DNA of 64,000 nt from Methylobacter sp. (GTDB taxonomy: Bacteria > Pseudomonadota > Gammaproteobacteria > Methylococcales > Methylomonadaceae), in NCBI GenBank assembly GCA_028716975.1, contig JAQUOU010000001.1:370638-434637 (forward strand), given 5' to 3'. Below the pieces are notes generated by a model. That model was not told the DNA's origin and searched no databases. It saw nothing but the letters and a program-made list of their open reading frames with translations. Below, piece after piece: positions 45,606 to 55,077 of the stretch (the first letter of the stretch is position 1; each line of letters opens with the position of its first letter). The position numbers were made by a program, and so were the translations under genes.

Positions 45606-46997
45606 ATGAGCGAACATATCCTCTTCCTTACCGGCAAACTGGCGGAAAAACAGCTGCATAATATTCTGGAAAAAATGCAGCCGGAATTCACCTATACCGT
45701 GCATCAGCTGGGACTTAAAGTTGCCGGCTTAATGACGGCCGATATGATTGCCCGGCGCTTGACCGATACGTTTGGCGCTAATCGCATTATCGTACCCGGA
45801 CGTTGCCGGGGCGATTTGGAGGCACTATCTGAAGATAAAGGCTTGCCGATCGTCCGGGGGCCTGAAGAGCTTAAAGATTTGCCGTTGTATTTTGGCAAAG
45901 AGGCGCAGAAGCTGGATATAAGCCGCTATAGCGTCAGAATCTTTGCCGAAATTGTCGATGCCCCGAATATCAGTACTGAAGAAGTAATCAAGCGTGCGCA
46001 TTATTATAAAAGAAACGGCGCTGACGTTATCGACATAGGCTGCCTGCCAAGCACTGATTTTCCGCATATGGAAGAAATAATCCGCGCATTAAAGCAGGAA
46101 GGCTTTACCGTCAGCATTGATTCACTGGATGATAATGATTTACTCAGAGGCGGCGGAGCGGGAGCTGATTTCATGCTCAGCCTGCACGAAAGCAGCCTCT
46201 GGATTGCCGACGAAGTGGCGGCAACTCCCATTCTTATCCCGGAAAAACATGAAGATCTGGCCTCACTGGATAGAGCCATAAAAGCCATGCAGGCAAAAAA
46301 CCGGGATTTTATTGTCGATCCTATCCTGGATGTCCTGCATTTTGGCTTTACGCAATCCCTGGTGCGTTATCATGAAGTCAGGAAAAACCACCCGGATATT
46401 GAGATAATGATGGGTGTAGGTAATATAACCGAACTTACCCATGCCGACACCATAGGTATGAACACCTTACTGCTGGGTATTTGTTCGGAATTGAATATCA
46501 ACAATATTCTGGCAACTGAAGTCAGCAACCACGCACGCCGGGCCATAAAAGAAGCGGATCTGGCCCGGCGTATCCTATTTGCGGCAAAAGAACATCATAT
46601 GTTGCCCAAACATATTGATCCCGGTTTAATGGCTTTGCATGAGACCTCGCCTTTTCCTTATGGATTGGATGAGATCAGGGAGCTGGCGGCGCAAATCAGG
46701 GATCCCAGTTTCCGTATACAAATCAGTTCTGAAGGCCTGCACATTTTCAATCGTGACGGCTTTCACAGCGCTACTGACCCGTTCGATTTGTTTCCCAAAC
46801 TGCACGTTGAAAATGACGGTAGTCACGCTTTTTACCTGGGCGTGGAACTTGCCCGGGCTGAAATAGCCTGGCAACTGGGTAAGCGTTTTACGCAGGATCA
46901 ACCGTTGAACTGGGGCTGTGCGACCGATCAGGCCGGGCAGACGGTAGATCTGCACAGCTTTAAACCGGCAGGAACAACCTTACAAAAAAATAAATGA
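45606..46997 (+). CDS. DUF6513 dihydropteroate-synthase-like protein (methanopterin-type cofactor synthesis)
   Basis: The 463-residue protein begins MSEHILFLTGKLAEKQLHNIL, as in the DUF6513-containing family, followed by a DHPS-like barrel (GADVIDIGCLPSTDFP, FTVSIDSLDDNDLLRGG, PDIEIMMGVGNITEL). It differs from folP in lacking the DPGIG motif. The family is confined mainly to methanogenic archaea and methylotrophic bacteria and is thought to act in tetrahydromethanopterin synthesis; the exact step is not settled. Its stop overlaps the next ATG by four bases (ATGA). Confidence 0.9.
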   Translation: MSEHILFLTGKLAEKQLHNILEKMQPEFTYTVHQLGLKVAGLMTADMIARRLTDTFGANRIIVPGRCRGDLEALSEDKGLPIVRGPEELKDLPLYFGKEAQKLDISRYSVRIFAEIVDAPNISTEEVIKRAHYYKRNGADVIDIGCLPSTDFPHMEEIIRALKQEGFTVSIDSLDDNDLLRGGGAGADFMLSLHESSLWIADEVAATPILIPEKHEDLASLDRAIKAMQAKNRDFIVDPILDVLHFGFTQSLVRYHEVRKNHPDIEIMMGVGNITELTHADTIGMNTLLLGICSELNINNILATEVSNHARRAIKEADLARRILFAAKEHHMLPKHIDPGLMALHETSPFPYGLDEIRELAAQIRDPSFRIQISSEGLHIFNRDGFHSATDPFDLFPKLHVENDGSHAFYLGVELARAEIAWQLGKRFTQDQPLNWGCATDQAGQTVDLHSFKPAGTTLQKNK

Positions 46998-47557
46998 TCC
47001 AGGAAACGATTGTAACTACGCAGAATAGCTTAGGCGTGGCGCATATTGCGCCTATGGGTATTCATGTCAATGGCGAGGAATTTATCATTCTTCCTTTCTA
47101 TCCCTCCACAACACTCAACAATCTGCTGGAAAGCAAAACCGCGGTAATTAACTATTGCGATGATGTGCGCATTTTTGCGGGCTGCTTGACCGGACGGCGT
47201 GATTGGCCGTTGAAACCGGCAGAAAAAATCAACGGACAGGTTCTAAGTTGCGCTTTGGCGCATACGGAAGTTGAACTCGTTCGCATGGAAGAAGACGCTA
47301 TCCGTCCAAAGTTATTCTGTAGAGCCGTTCATAGCGTTAACCATGCGCCCTTTATGGGGTTTAACCGCGGCCAGTATTCGGTACTGGAAGCGGCTATTTT
47401 AATCAGCCGGTTAGACAGGCTGCCCCTGGAAAAAATAAAGTCCGAAATTGAATATTTGCGCATGGGCCTTGAAAAAACAGCCGGTGATAGGGAGCGCGAG
47501 GCTTGGAGTTGGGTAATGGCTGTTATTGAAGATTTTAAGACGGGGGTCAAAACATGA
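46994..47557 (+). CDS. DUF447 protein (split-barrel flavin-type, C1 cofactor operon)
   Basis: The 187-residue protein matches DUF447, with N-terminal VAHIAPMGIHVNGEEFIILP, then STTLNNLLESKTAVINYCDD and, later, HAPFMGFNRGQYSVLEAAILISR. The fold resembles FMN-binding split barrels. The family is found with methanopterin or methanofuran genes in methanogens and methylotrophs, but its reaction is unknown. It overlaps both neighbours by four bases (ATGA), so it is translationally coupled to both. Confidence 0.88.
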   Translation: MIQETIVTTQNSLGVAHIAPMGIHVNGEEFIILPFYPSTTLNNLLESKTAVINYCDDVRIFAGCLTGRRDWPLKPAEKINGQVLSCALAHTEVELVRMEEDAIRPKLFCRAVHSVNHAPFMGFNRGQYSVLEAAILISRLDRLPLEKIKSEIEYLRMGLEKTAGDREREAWSWVMAVIEDFKTGVKT

Positions 47558-48258
47558 CCGGAATGCTTGCAAGCGTTAACAGCCTGAAAGAAGCTGCCCT
47601 GGTTTTGAACGCAAATGTCGATATTATTGACTTGAAACAGCCCGCTTTGGGGGCTTTAGGCGCATTAGAGACTGAGTTGGTTAAAAAAATCGTTGCCGCG
47701 ATTGATGGCCGTTGCCCTGTCAGCGCAACAATCGGCGATCTGCCCATGGAACCGAGGATTATTTTCAATGCTGTTAACGCTATGGCTGAAACAGGCGTCG
47801 ACTATATAAAAGTGGGTTTTTTCCCCGGTGGTAATTGGTCAGAAACCGTGGACAACTTATCAACTTTAACGGAACAAAATATTGCCTTAATCGCAGTGTT
47901 ATTTGCCGACAGCCAGTTGGATAATAATCAATCCGGCTTTGCAATAATCCCCGCTCTAAAAAACGCCGGTTTTAAAGGCGTTATGCTGGATACCCGTGAT
48001 AAAAAAAACGGCTCATTAACGCAGCTTATGGCAAAAATCGATATTCTGCAATTTATCAGACGAGTCAAAGCCCATCAATTAATTTGTGGGCTAGCAGGTT
48101 CGTTGCGGCTGGAAGATATAGCCGAGTTAATGATTTATCATCCCGACTATCTAGGTTTTAGAGGGGCACTATGTATGCGGCATAATAGGACTGCTCAATT
48201 AAATAAGGCTTCAATTTTGCAGATAAAACAAGCGATAGAAAGCCTTGTTGCGGTATAA
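47554..48258 (+). CDS. mfnB: (5-formylfuran-3-yl)methyl phosphate synthase
   Basis: The 234-residue TIM-barrel protein has K28 in DIIDLKQPALGALGA (the Schiff-base lysine region), YIKVGFFPGG, and GVMLDTRDK with the conserved Asp and Lys. MfnB condenses two glyceraldehyde-3-phosphates to the furan precursor of methanofuran. In methylotrophs this gene (formerly DUF556) supplies the analogous cofactor for formyltransferase/hydrolase. Last gene of the coupled three-gene operon. Confidence 0.94.
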   Translation: MTGMLASVNSLKEAALVLNANVDIIDLKQPALGALGALETELVKKIVAAIDGRCPVSATIGDLPMEPRIIFNAVNAMAETGVDYIKVGFFPGGNWSETVDNLSTLTEQNIALIAVLFADSQLDNNQSGFAIIPALKNAGFKGVMLDTRDKKNGSLTQLMAKIDILQFIRRVKAHQLICGLAGSLRLEDIAELMIYHPDYLGFRGALCMRHNRTAQLNKASILQIKQAIESLVAV

Positions 48259-48503
48259 ACGGATTGGCATTTATACCTTTTGAATTATTGCTTAATAATA
48301 TTATCTTCGGGTAACACATAAGAAATCGCTAATATTTATTGCATAAACTTAATACCCTTACTTTTTTAAGATTCAGCAGCCAATGAATATAAAGAGAGAA
48401 TGGTCAAAATTCTTACAATAATTAAAGTATTTCTCCTTTTAAAGTCTGGCAATTAATATTGTGACTGGACATTTGTAAGATCAAATAATCGCTACTATAG
48501 TAG

Positions 48504-48962
48504 ATGACCATGACCAGTCCCCAATTATGTTCAGTTTTCAAACCACGGCTACAAGGCAGTTTTTATATGCATGCGTTTGTGATTGCGTGGTTTATGGTTA
48601 CCGTTACGGTAATATTCTGGTCCAAACCTGCCAGTGCAGCCAATACTACTCTTGTTCCTTACAGCATAGCGAAGCAATATACAAACCTTACTCGTGATGA
48701 TCTACGGGAAATATTCTTTGGACGCCGAACCCGATGGCCGGATGGCTCGCCTCTCAGGGTTTTTGTATTACCCGATCACGATCCCTTGCATATTCGTTTT
48801 TCAAAAGAAGTGTTGGGAGTTTATCCCTATCAGCTTCGCTCGGTCTGGGACCGAATGGTTTATTCGGGGACCGGCGTACCTCCCACGGTAGTGGAGTCTC
48901 TTGAAAAAATGAAAGCTATTATAAAGGAGACACCGGATGCTATCGGTTATATCGAAAAATAG
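48504..48962 (+). CDS. Small PstS-like periplasmic binding-type protein
   Basis: The 152-residue protein has a signal anchor (from an internal ATG at 48567, MHAFVIAWF... to PASAA) and a short PBP-like domain (LTRDDLREIFFGRRTRWPDGSPL, TVVESLEKMKAIIKETPDAIGYIEK), as in the PstS-like superfamily lacking the full two-lobe protein. Such small homologues are often found with a porin and a GGDEF sensor, suggesting ligand sensing rather than transport. The true start may be 48567. The next gene overlaps or starts 14 bases after its stop, depending on start choice. Confidence 0.8.
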   Translation: MTMTSPQLCSVFKPRLQGSFYMHAFVIAWFMVTVTVIFWSKPASAANTTLVPYSIAKQYTNLTRDDLREIFFGRRTRWPDGSPLRVFVLPDHDPLHIRFSKEVLGVYPYQLRSVWDRMVYSGTGVPPTVVESLEKMKAIIKETPDAIGYIEK

Positions 48963-48975
48963 GAGAAGGGAACGC

Positions 48976-50205
48976 TTGACTATACAAAATACAAACTTTC
49001 ATTACTACCACATAGCAACAGCTGCTTTTACAGCCTTAATGCTCAGCTATGGGCAAGACTTACCTGCATTGGGGCTTGGTATGGGCGATTGGCAGGCTCA
49101 TGGCTTTGCAAGCCAGGCATATACGCTGAGTTCCAACTATAATGCCTATGGCCACAGCACAAGGAGTGGGAGTCTGGATTTCACCGAGATTGGCGTTAAT
49201 GTCCTGGGACATATTCAGCCCAATCTTTTAATCGCAGCTCAAGGTCTCTATCGCAACGCGGGAGGGTCGGACCGGGAAGGCTTGCGCCTGGATTTCGCCA
49301 ATCTCGATTATAGCTTTTCACTGGGAAAGCAGGCTACGGCGGGCGTTCGCCTTGGGCGCGTCAAAAACCCTTTTGGTCTTTACAATGATACGCGCGATGT
49401 AGTTTGGACCCGACCTGGCGTGTTTATGCCGCAGTCCGTCTATTTCGACTCCCTGGCCCTGCGTCAAGCCATGATCGCTTCTGACGGCGGCATACTGTAT
49501 AACCGTTTTGCTGTCGGCGATCATGCTTTAAAGACCGAGTTCGTAGTGTCTAATCCCCTGGATAATACCGGCGGCGCAGCCGAATTCCTGACTGGCATTC
49601 CCAATGCCAGAGGGGAATTGGGTGGTCGTCCTTTATTCATCGGCCGTATGGGTTATGAATGGCAGGAAGGTCGTTTTCGCCTGCTGTTCAGCGTGGTAAA
49701 CCTTGATCGTGATTTCAAGTCTGCTACGCCGGGTGTTTCATCAGGAAACCTTAAAGTCTTATATCCTTTGGCTTCAGCGCAATTGAACCTGGAAGATTGG
49801 AGTTTTACCGGTGAATACGGGCGCATTACCGCTGAACGCAGAGGTTTTACTCCGGGAGGCGTTACGCTGGAAAATACCTCGGAAAGTTTTTATGTTCAGG
49901 CGCAGTACCGATTTACTCAGGATTGGTCTGCGCTGCTACGCTTTGACAGTTTTGCCGCCAATGTCAACGATAGAAACGGCAAACGCAGCGCGGCTCTAAC
50001 GGGCTTGGCCAAGCAGCGTTTTTTTTCACATGACCTTACCACGGGCCTGCGCTGGGAGTTTGCACCCAACTGGCTTATATTAGGGGAGTATCACTCGATT
50101 TGGGGTACCGGCTTAGTGTCGACTGTGGACAATCCCGATTTGAATCAAAGGAGTGGGCCGGAGCGATGGGATCTATTCTCACTGATGCTTTCTTATCGCT
50201 TTTGA
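48976..50205 (+). CDS. Outer-membrane porin-like beta-barrel protein
   Basis: The TTG at 48976, with AGGAGAAGGG just upstream, gives 409 residues beginning MTIQNTNFHYYHIATAAFTA, a plausible signal peptide; the ATG at 48937 would overlap the previous gene by 26 bases. The mature part has porin-type beta-strand patterns (LDFANLDYSFSLG, AGVRLGRVKNPFGLYND, SVVNLDRDF) and ends LMLSYRF, with the aromatic C-terminus of a barrel. No coiled-coil is present, unlike the porin at 18326. It is followed after 28 bases by a GGDEF/EAL gene. Confidence 0.85.
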   Translation: MTIQNTNFHYYHIATAAFTALMLSYGQDLPALGLGMGDWQAHGFASQAYTLSSNYNAYGHSTRSGSLDFTEIGVNVLGHIQPNLLIAAQGLYRNAGGSDREGLRLDFANLDYSFSLGKQATAGVRLGRVKNPFGLYNDTRDVVWTRPGVFMPQSVYFDSLALRQAMIASDGGILYNRFAVGDHALKTEFVVSNPLDNTGGAAEFLTGIPNARGELGGRPLFIGRMGYEWQEGRFRLLFSVVNLDRDFKSATPGVSSGNLKVLYPLASAQLNLEDWSFTGEYGRITAERRGFTPGGVTLENTSESFYVQAQYRFTQDWSALLRFDSFAANVNDRNGKRSAALTGLAKQRFFSHDLTTGLRWEFAPNWLILGEYHSIWGTGLVSTVDNPDLNQRSGPERWDLFSLMLSYRF

Positions 50206-50233
50206 TACGGAAAATCAGAGGCGGCTATAACTC

Positions 50234-53092
50234 ATGCGCAACTCGAAAACCGAGGTAAGTAATCAGCGCTTCATTGGTCTTCAATGGAAGAGTTTCTTAT
50301 GGTTGAGCATTCTTTTGCTTTGCCTGAGTTCAGCGTTTTATGCCTTAAATCATCATTCCCTTACCGCCCAATTTAATGCCCAGCGCCAGTCCGAGGCGCG
50401 TTCATTACGCGATCATATCCGCGGACTCTTTACCGGCACATCGGATCGGCTGATTCGGCTGGGAGGAGCTTTGGCAGCCATGTCCGATCTGGGGGAAGCA
50501 CTTCGCAGCAAAGATCAGAAAAAAATTTCCCATTCAATTGCCGACTATGCCAGCTTAAGATACGAGCTGGACGTTAGGCGGCTGGATCTCTATACGACAG
50601 AGGGAGATTATAGTCTTGTCAGAAGCTGGATTCCGGACGATGAAAAGCTTCCTGAAAATTATCTTCGCAATGCAATGGAAAAGGTAAAAGAAGGAGAAAA
50701 GCCTTTCACTTTATTATATTGCCAGCCTCTTTGTTTACTCCATGCTTTCATACCCATTCTAGCCGATGGTAAAAATATGGGAGTAATCTCGCTCGGTCAG
50801 TCCATTGCGGATTTTATTATCGATTTCCACCTGATTACCGGAGCGGATATTGCCCTGGCTGTTCCGGCGGATAGCAATAGTAGCGGCGAGATTCCCGAAT
50901 GGGGTATGAGAGTGCCGGCATTAACCGATCCGCCCAAACTCACTGCCTTACTAAGGCATTTATCCGAAATTTATCATAATCCGTTGGAACTGGATAAAGG
51001 TCAACTCATTCAATGGGAGAATTCGGACTATGATGTATATCATATTCCTTTGAATGAAATCATACCCGGCCAGGAAGGTTTCATTATCTTAATCTCTGAT
51101 GTAAGCAAGCGCTTGCATGATATTCAACATGCTCTTAATCAAGCAATGCTGGCGACGATGGGCGGGTTGGTGGCTGCAGAATTGATACTGCTTTACCTGA
51201 TCAGGGTTCCTCTGCGGCGTCTGGGACGATTTGCCCTGACCCTTCCGCTTCTCGCAGAGGGTGCGTATGACCAGGCGCGGGATAGATTTTCCGCGCATTT
51301 AAATAGCGCGCGGTTTCGCGATGAGATTGATTTTTTGTATGACAGTGCAGTCAAGCTATCTCATCAACTCGAGCAAAACAGCGATGCACTGGACATAAAG
51401 AATAAAGAGCTTGCTGAAGAACGGGATTTTATCCGGGGGCTTTTGGCTTCAGCACAAGTTCTGGTGGTCACCCAAACCCGGCACGGTATCATTCGGGTCG
51501 GAAACGACTTTGCGGCCCAGCTTACGGGTTATGCGCCTCATCAATTGCAAGGCTTGAAATTCATAGATTTAATCGCCAATGCCGATTCCAAACGCGAGGT
51601 GCTCGATAAACTTGAAGCGCTTTGTAATAACGGGCAAAGGCGGATGGAACACGAACTTGAATTGACCTGCAGGAACGGGGAAATGCGTAGAGTGGTCTGG
51701 GTGCATACCCCTCTTCACGAGGAGTATACCGATGGTACGGCTGTCCTTTCGGTGGGTCTGGATGTGACTGACAGAGTACATGCGGAATCCAGAATGCGCT
51801 GGCTGGCCAATCATGACCCATTGACCTCTTTAGTTAATCGGCATCGCTTTATAGAAGATCTTACCCATACCTATGATGAAGTGGCTCGAACCGGCATTAG
51901 TGCCGCCCTCTTGGTTTTTGATCTGGATCATTTTAAAGAAATTAATGACACCAGCGGCCATGCGGCTGGAGACGCCCTGCTGTGCATGATCGCTGATGAA
52001 TTGCAAACCAGGGCGCGTATTTCTGACATTGTCGCAAGATTAGGAGGAGATGAGTTCGCTGTGCTCATGCCGCAAACAGATAGCTACGGTGCTGAAACTT
52101 TTGCAAAGCAACTGAACGAACGCTTGTTAAGCGCGCCTTTCGTTTTCGGTGAAAAGCGCTATAAGGTCGGAGCCAGCATTGGCATTGCCTTTTTACCGGA
52201 ACATGGCAGCAATATCCATGAAGTTATGGCTAATGCAGATCTTGCGATGTATGAAGCCAAACGCGCAGGCCGTTCCCAGGTCCGAATTTTTGCTTACGAG
52301 CATAGGCAGTGGGAAGCATTGAAGCAAAATGTGTATTGGAAAGATATTCTTACTCAAGCTATCGCCACAGATCATTTGTTTTTTGAATTCCAGCCAGTGG
52401 CGGATGCGAAAACAGGAAAAACAGTATATAGCGAAGCATTGCTTAGGCTGAGGATGGCCGATGGAAGAATCGCATTACCTGGCGAATTCATGCCCGCAGC
52501 GGAGCGTGCCGGACTTAACTATGACCTGGACTGCTATGTAGTAAAGACGGTTCTGCAGCTATTATCAACTAATCAGGAAAAACGTCTTTCCGTTAATCTT
52601 TCAACAGCCGCTTTGAACGATTCGGGCTGGACCCAAATGCTGGCTCAAGCCATTCAGAGTCACAATCTGGCGCCTGATCGAGTGATTTTTGAAATTACCG
52701 AGACCGCAGTGATTACCGATATGGAAAAAGCCAAACAAATTACAGATGAGGTTATTTCATTGGGTTTTTGCTTTGCAGTTGATGATTTTGGTGCAGGCTT
52801 CAGCTCTCTGTATTACTTGAAACATCTGCCCGTGGAATATGTAAAGATTGACCGGTCGCTGATAAAGGACATCATCAATAATAAGGAAGATTACGACTTT
52901 GTCAGCGCAATTACCACCATGATTCATGCCTATGGTAAGAAAATTGTTTGCGTCGGAGTTGAAAACGCTGACGCGCTGGAACTGCTGAGGGATATGGGTA
53001 TAGATCTGGTTCAAGGATTTTATATCGGCTATCCCAGCGAAGACATTAGTTTTACCGTAAAAGAAGTGTTTCCAAAGCAGGTCCACGGTTGA
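50234..53092 (+). CDS. Membrane sensor with PAS, GGDEF and EAL domains
   Basis: The 952-residue protein has a membrane span (about 18-38), a periplasmic sensor region to about 300 (possibly Cache-like), a second span (about 300-322), a PAS domain (about 400-505), a GGDEF domain with G604-GDEF608 and an RxxD inhibitory site nine residues before it (R595-I-S-D), and an EAL domain with E734-A-L and DDFGAGFSSLYYL. Both active-site motifs look intact, so it can both make and break c-di-GMP. It follows the PBP-like and porin genes in one run and precedes the terpene synthase by 79 bases. Confidence 0.94.
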   Translation: MRNSKTEVSNQRFIGLQWKSFLWLSILLLCLSSAFYALNHHSLTAQFNAQRQSEARSLRDHIRGLFTGTSDRLIRLGGALAAMSDLGEALRSKDQKKISHSIADYASLRYELDVRRLDLYTTEGDYSLVRSWIPDDEKLPENYLRNAMEKVKEGEKPFTLLYCQPLCLLHAFIPILADGKNMGVISLGQSIADFIIDFHLITGADIALAVPADSNSSGEIPEWGMRVPALTDPPKLTALLRHLSEIYHNPLELDKGQLIQWENSDYDVYHIPLNEIIPGQEGFIILISDVSKRLHDIQHALNQAMLATMGGLVAAELILLYLIRVPLRRLGRFALTLPLLAEGAYDQARDRFSAHLNSARFRDEIDFLYDSAVKLSHQLEQNSDALDIKNKELAEERDFIRGLLASAQVLVVTQTRHGIIRVGNDFAAQLTGYAPHQLQGLKFIDLIANADSKREVLDKLEALCNNGQRRMEHELELTCRNGEMRRVVWVHTPLHEEYTDGTAVLSVGLDVTDRVHAESRMRWLANHDPLTSLVNRHRFIEDLTHTYDEVARTGISAALLVFDLDHFKEINDTSGHAAGDALLCMIADELQTRARISDIVARLGGDEFAVLMPQTDSYGAETFAKQLNERLLSAPFVFGEKRYKVGASIGIAFLPEHGSNIHEVMANADLAMYEAKRAGRSQVRIFAYEHRQWEALKQNVYWKDILTQAIATDHLFFEFQPVADAKTGKTVYSEALLRLRMADGRIALPGEFMPAAERAGLNYDLDCYVVKTVLQLLSTNQEKRLSVNLSTAALNDSGWTQMLAQAIQSHNLAPDRVIFEITETAVITDMEKAKQITDEVISLGFCFAVDDFGAGFSSLYYLKHLPVEYVKIDRSLIKDIINNKEDYDFVSAITTMIHAYGKKIVCVGVENADALELLRDMGIDLVQGFYIGYPSEDISFTVKEVFPKQVHG

Positions 53093-53171
53093 AATATTCA
53101 TGTCTTAGCCGGAGTTTTCCAGCTTTGCCACTGACTGTTGAAAAGTTTTTCCTTAACTATAGATATTTAAA

Positions 53172-54179
53172 ATGCAAAAATTTATTGTGCCCAGTATTTA
53201 TTGTCCTTTCCCTTCTGCAATCAGCCCTTATGCAGATATATTACACAATCATACACTCGATTGGGTGCAGCATTTTGACCTTGTTAAAGATAAAAAAGCC
53301 TTTGAGCATCTGCGTGCGTCCAGGTTTGGGTGGCTGGCGGCAAGAGCCTATCCGGATGCCTCACTTGACCGGCTTAAAATTGTGGCGGACTGGAACACAT
53401 GGCTGTTCGTGCTCGATGATCAATGCGATGAATGGGGTATCGGCAAGCATCCCGAGCAACTCGCAGTCTTGCATTTCAGATGTCTGGAGGTACTTTCCGG
53501 GAGTATGCCCATAGACGATGATGTTGCCCTGGTTCATGCAATATATGATATTCGTGTGCGTCTTCAGCCTTTGATGCCGCTTTCCTGGCTAACGCGTTTT
53601 GTCCAAAGCGCCGCCGAATATTTTGAATCCACGCTGTGGGAAGCAAAAAACCGGGCTCAAGGTATTTGGCCGGAATCGAAAACCTATATTCAAATGCGTC
53701 CTTATACTGGCGGACTTTATACGGATATCGACTTGGTCGAACTGACAGAAGGTATCGCGCTTCCGTTATTCGTACGGAAGAACGTTGTTATTCAGCAGCT
53801 TACTGAGATAACCAATAATGTTGTCTGCTGGTCTAATGATATTATTTCGCTGCAAAAGGAGTTCGAGCATCATGACATGCATAACCTGGTCCTGATTTTG
53901 CACCATCGCCAACAGATCAGCTTGCAGGCAGCTATAAACCGTGTGGTTAAGCTTATTGAGCGTCAGGTGCGCCGGTTCATTGTTCTGGAGAGCTCGTTAC
54001 CCAGTTTTGGCGCGGAAAACGATGAGGATATTATGAAATTCATAGCGGTCATGCGTGCATGGATGCGGGGAAACCTTGACTGGTCCTTGGAGTCAGGACG
54101 CTATCGGCCTATTGAAGAAATTGAAACATCCCAGGCTATTCAACCCATAACTAACTGGGCAGCGATTAGTCCGGCCTGA
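53172..54179 (+). CDS. Class I terpene synthase
   Basis: The 335-residue protein shows class I terpene cyclase residues in order: metal motif D82-D-Q-C-D86, pyrophosphate-sensor R176 (MRPYTGG; T179 and G180 as linker and effector), NSE triad N222-D-x-x-S226-x-x-x-E230, exactly 46 residues after R176, and the C-terminal R311-Y312 pair. These together mark an active bacterial sesquiterpene- or monoterpene-type cyclase. The product cannot be predicted by eye. Nearest neighbour is the GGDEF/EAL gene (79 bases upstream, same strand). No prenyltransferase or P450 is nearby, so the product may leave the cell unmodified. A frame overlapping its start (53089-53514) is a shadow. Confidence 0.93.
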   Translation: MQKFIVPSIYCPFPSAISPYADILHNHTLDWVQHFDLVKDKKAFEHLRASRFGWLAARAYPDASLDRLKIVADWNTWLFVLDDQCDEWGIGKHPEQLAVLHFRCLEVLSGSMPIDDDVALVHAIYDIRVRLQPLMPLSWLTRFVQSAAEYFESTLWEAKNRAQGIWPESKTYIQMRPYTGGLYTDIDLVELTEGIALPLFVRKNVVIQQLTEITNNVVCWSNDIISLQKEFEHHDMHNLVLILHHRQQISLQAAINRVVKLIERQVRRFIVLESSLPSFGAENDEDIMKFIAVMRAWMRGNLDWSLESGRYRPIEEIETSQAIQPITNWAAISPA

Positions 54180-54267
54180 TGGGCCGGGGGAGCGGGTTAA
54201 TATTTTACGTTTAGAAAAGTACGTTGATATATAAGGCAAGAGCCGATACTGATATTCATGCTAAGTC

Positions 54268-54873
54268 TCAATAAGTTTTCATTAGTCCATCAAGCGTTAA
54301 TCCGCAACTGGGCACAAATGCCTTCATAAAAAAGATGACTTCCGGTTGATCAGAATCCTTGATGGTGAGGGCTAATTGCTCCGAGGCCGTCTCAAATTCC
54401 GCATTACCGGCTTTTAATTCAGACTGGCATTTGAGATAGGCTGAAATTTTATCGGCCGCCTTAATAATCCGGACATGCTCTTCCGGCATCATGTCATGTT
54501 GAATAAGCATCTGGAAGTCTGTTCGTAATTCTACAGGTAAAAGGTTCAACAATTCTTTCTCCGCTTGTTTTTCAATCTGTTTATAAGCGGCATTGATTTC
54601 CGTGGAATGATACTTGATAGGGGTGGGCAAATCACCGGTAATGACTTCGGTAATATCATGATACAAAGCGGCTGCAGCGATAGCATTGGCGTCAACTTTT
54701 CCCTCGTAATAGCGGTTTTTGATCAATGCCAGCGTATGGGCGATGACGGCAACCTCCCAACTGTGTTCCATGACATTTTCTTCATGGGCATTGCGCTTCA
54801 ATCCCCAGCGTTTAATCCATCTCAGCCTGGATAAATAGGCGTAAAAACTACTTGTTATCGCTATATCCTTCAT
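54268..54873 (-). CDS. yfbR: 5'-deoxynucleotidase YfbR-like (HD domain)
   Basis: The 201-residue protein has the HD-domain metal motif ALYHDITEVITGDLPTPIKY and an N-terminus (ITSSFYAYLSRLRWIKRWGL) close to YfbR, plus HSWEVAVIAHTLA and KAADKISAYLKCQSELKAGN. YfbR dephosphorylates deoxyribonucleoside 5'-monophosphates. It converges with the terpene synthase and is 22 bases from a repeat element (54896-55077). Confidence 0.93.
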   Translation of the reverse strand: MKDIAITSSFYAYLSRLRWIKRWGLKRNAHEENVMEHSWEVAVIAHTLALIKNRYYEGKVDANAIAAAALYHDITEVITGDLPTPIKYHSTEINAAYKQIEKQAEKELLNLLPVELRTDFQMLIQHDMMPEEHVRIIKAADKISAYLKCQSELKAGNAEFETASEQLALTIKDSDQPEVIFFMKAFVPSCGLTLDGLMKTY

Positions 54874-54895
54874 GGTTTTTAGTGTGCGGGCTTAA

Positions 54896-55077
54896 GGAAG
54901 CTCTGAATAAGTTGATTCTGTTCATGGTTCGGCAAGTTCAGGATGAACGGCATTAACGGCGCTCTCCTGAGCATAGGCGAAGGGCTCACCGCGAACGGAT
55001 TCAACGGCGCTCTCCTGAGCGTAGGCGAAGGGTTACCGTTCGTCCTGAACTTGTCGAAGGACTTATTCATAGTTTCC
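54896..55077 (+). repeat. MITE-like element, copy 4 (variant ends)
   Basis: Left end GGAAGCTCTGAATAAGT and right end ACTTATTCATAGTTTCC form imperfect inverted ends of a related but distinct type from copies 1-3. The inside has TTCGGCAAGTTCAGGATGAAC, two copies of GGCGCTCTCCTGAGC then TAGGCGAAGGG, and CCGTTCGTCCTGAACTTGTC. Reading frames here (54879-55157, 54943-55212) are only repeat artefacts. Confidence 0.7.

Noticed and set aside
53089..53514. 141-residue plus-strand frame over the start of the terpene synthase
   Set aside because: Overlaps a gene with clear catalytic motifs in another frame; its sequence has no protein-like features.
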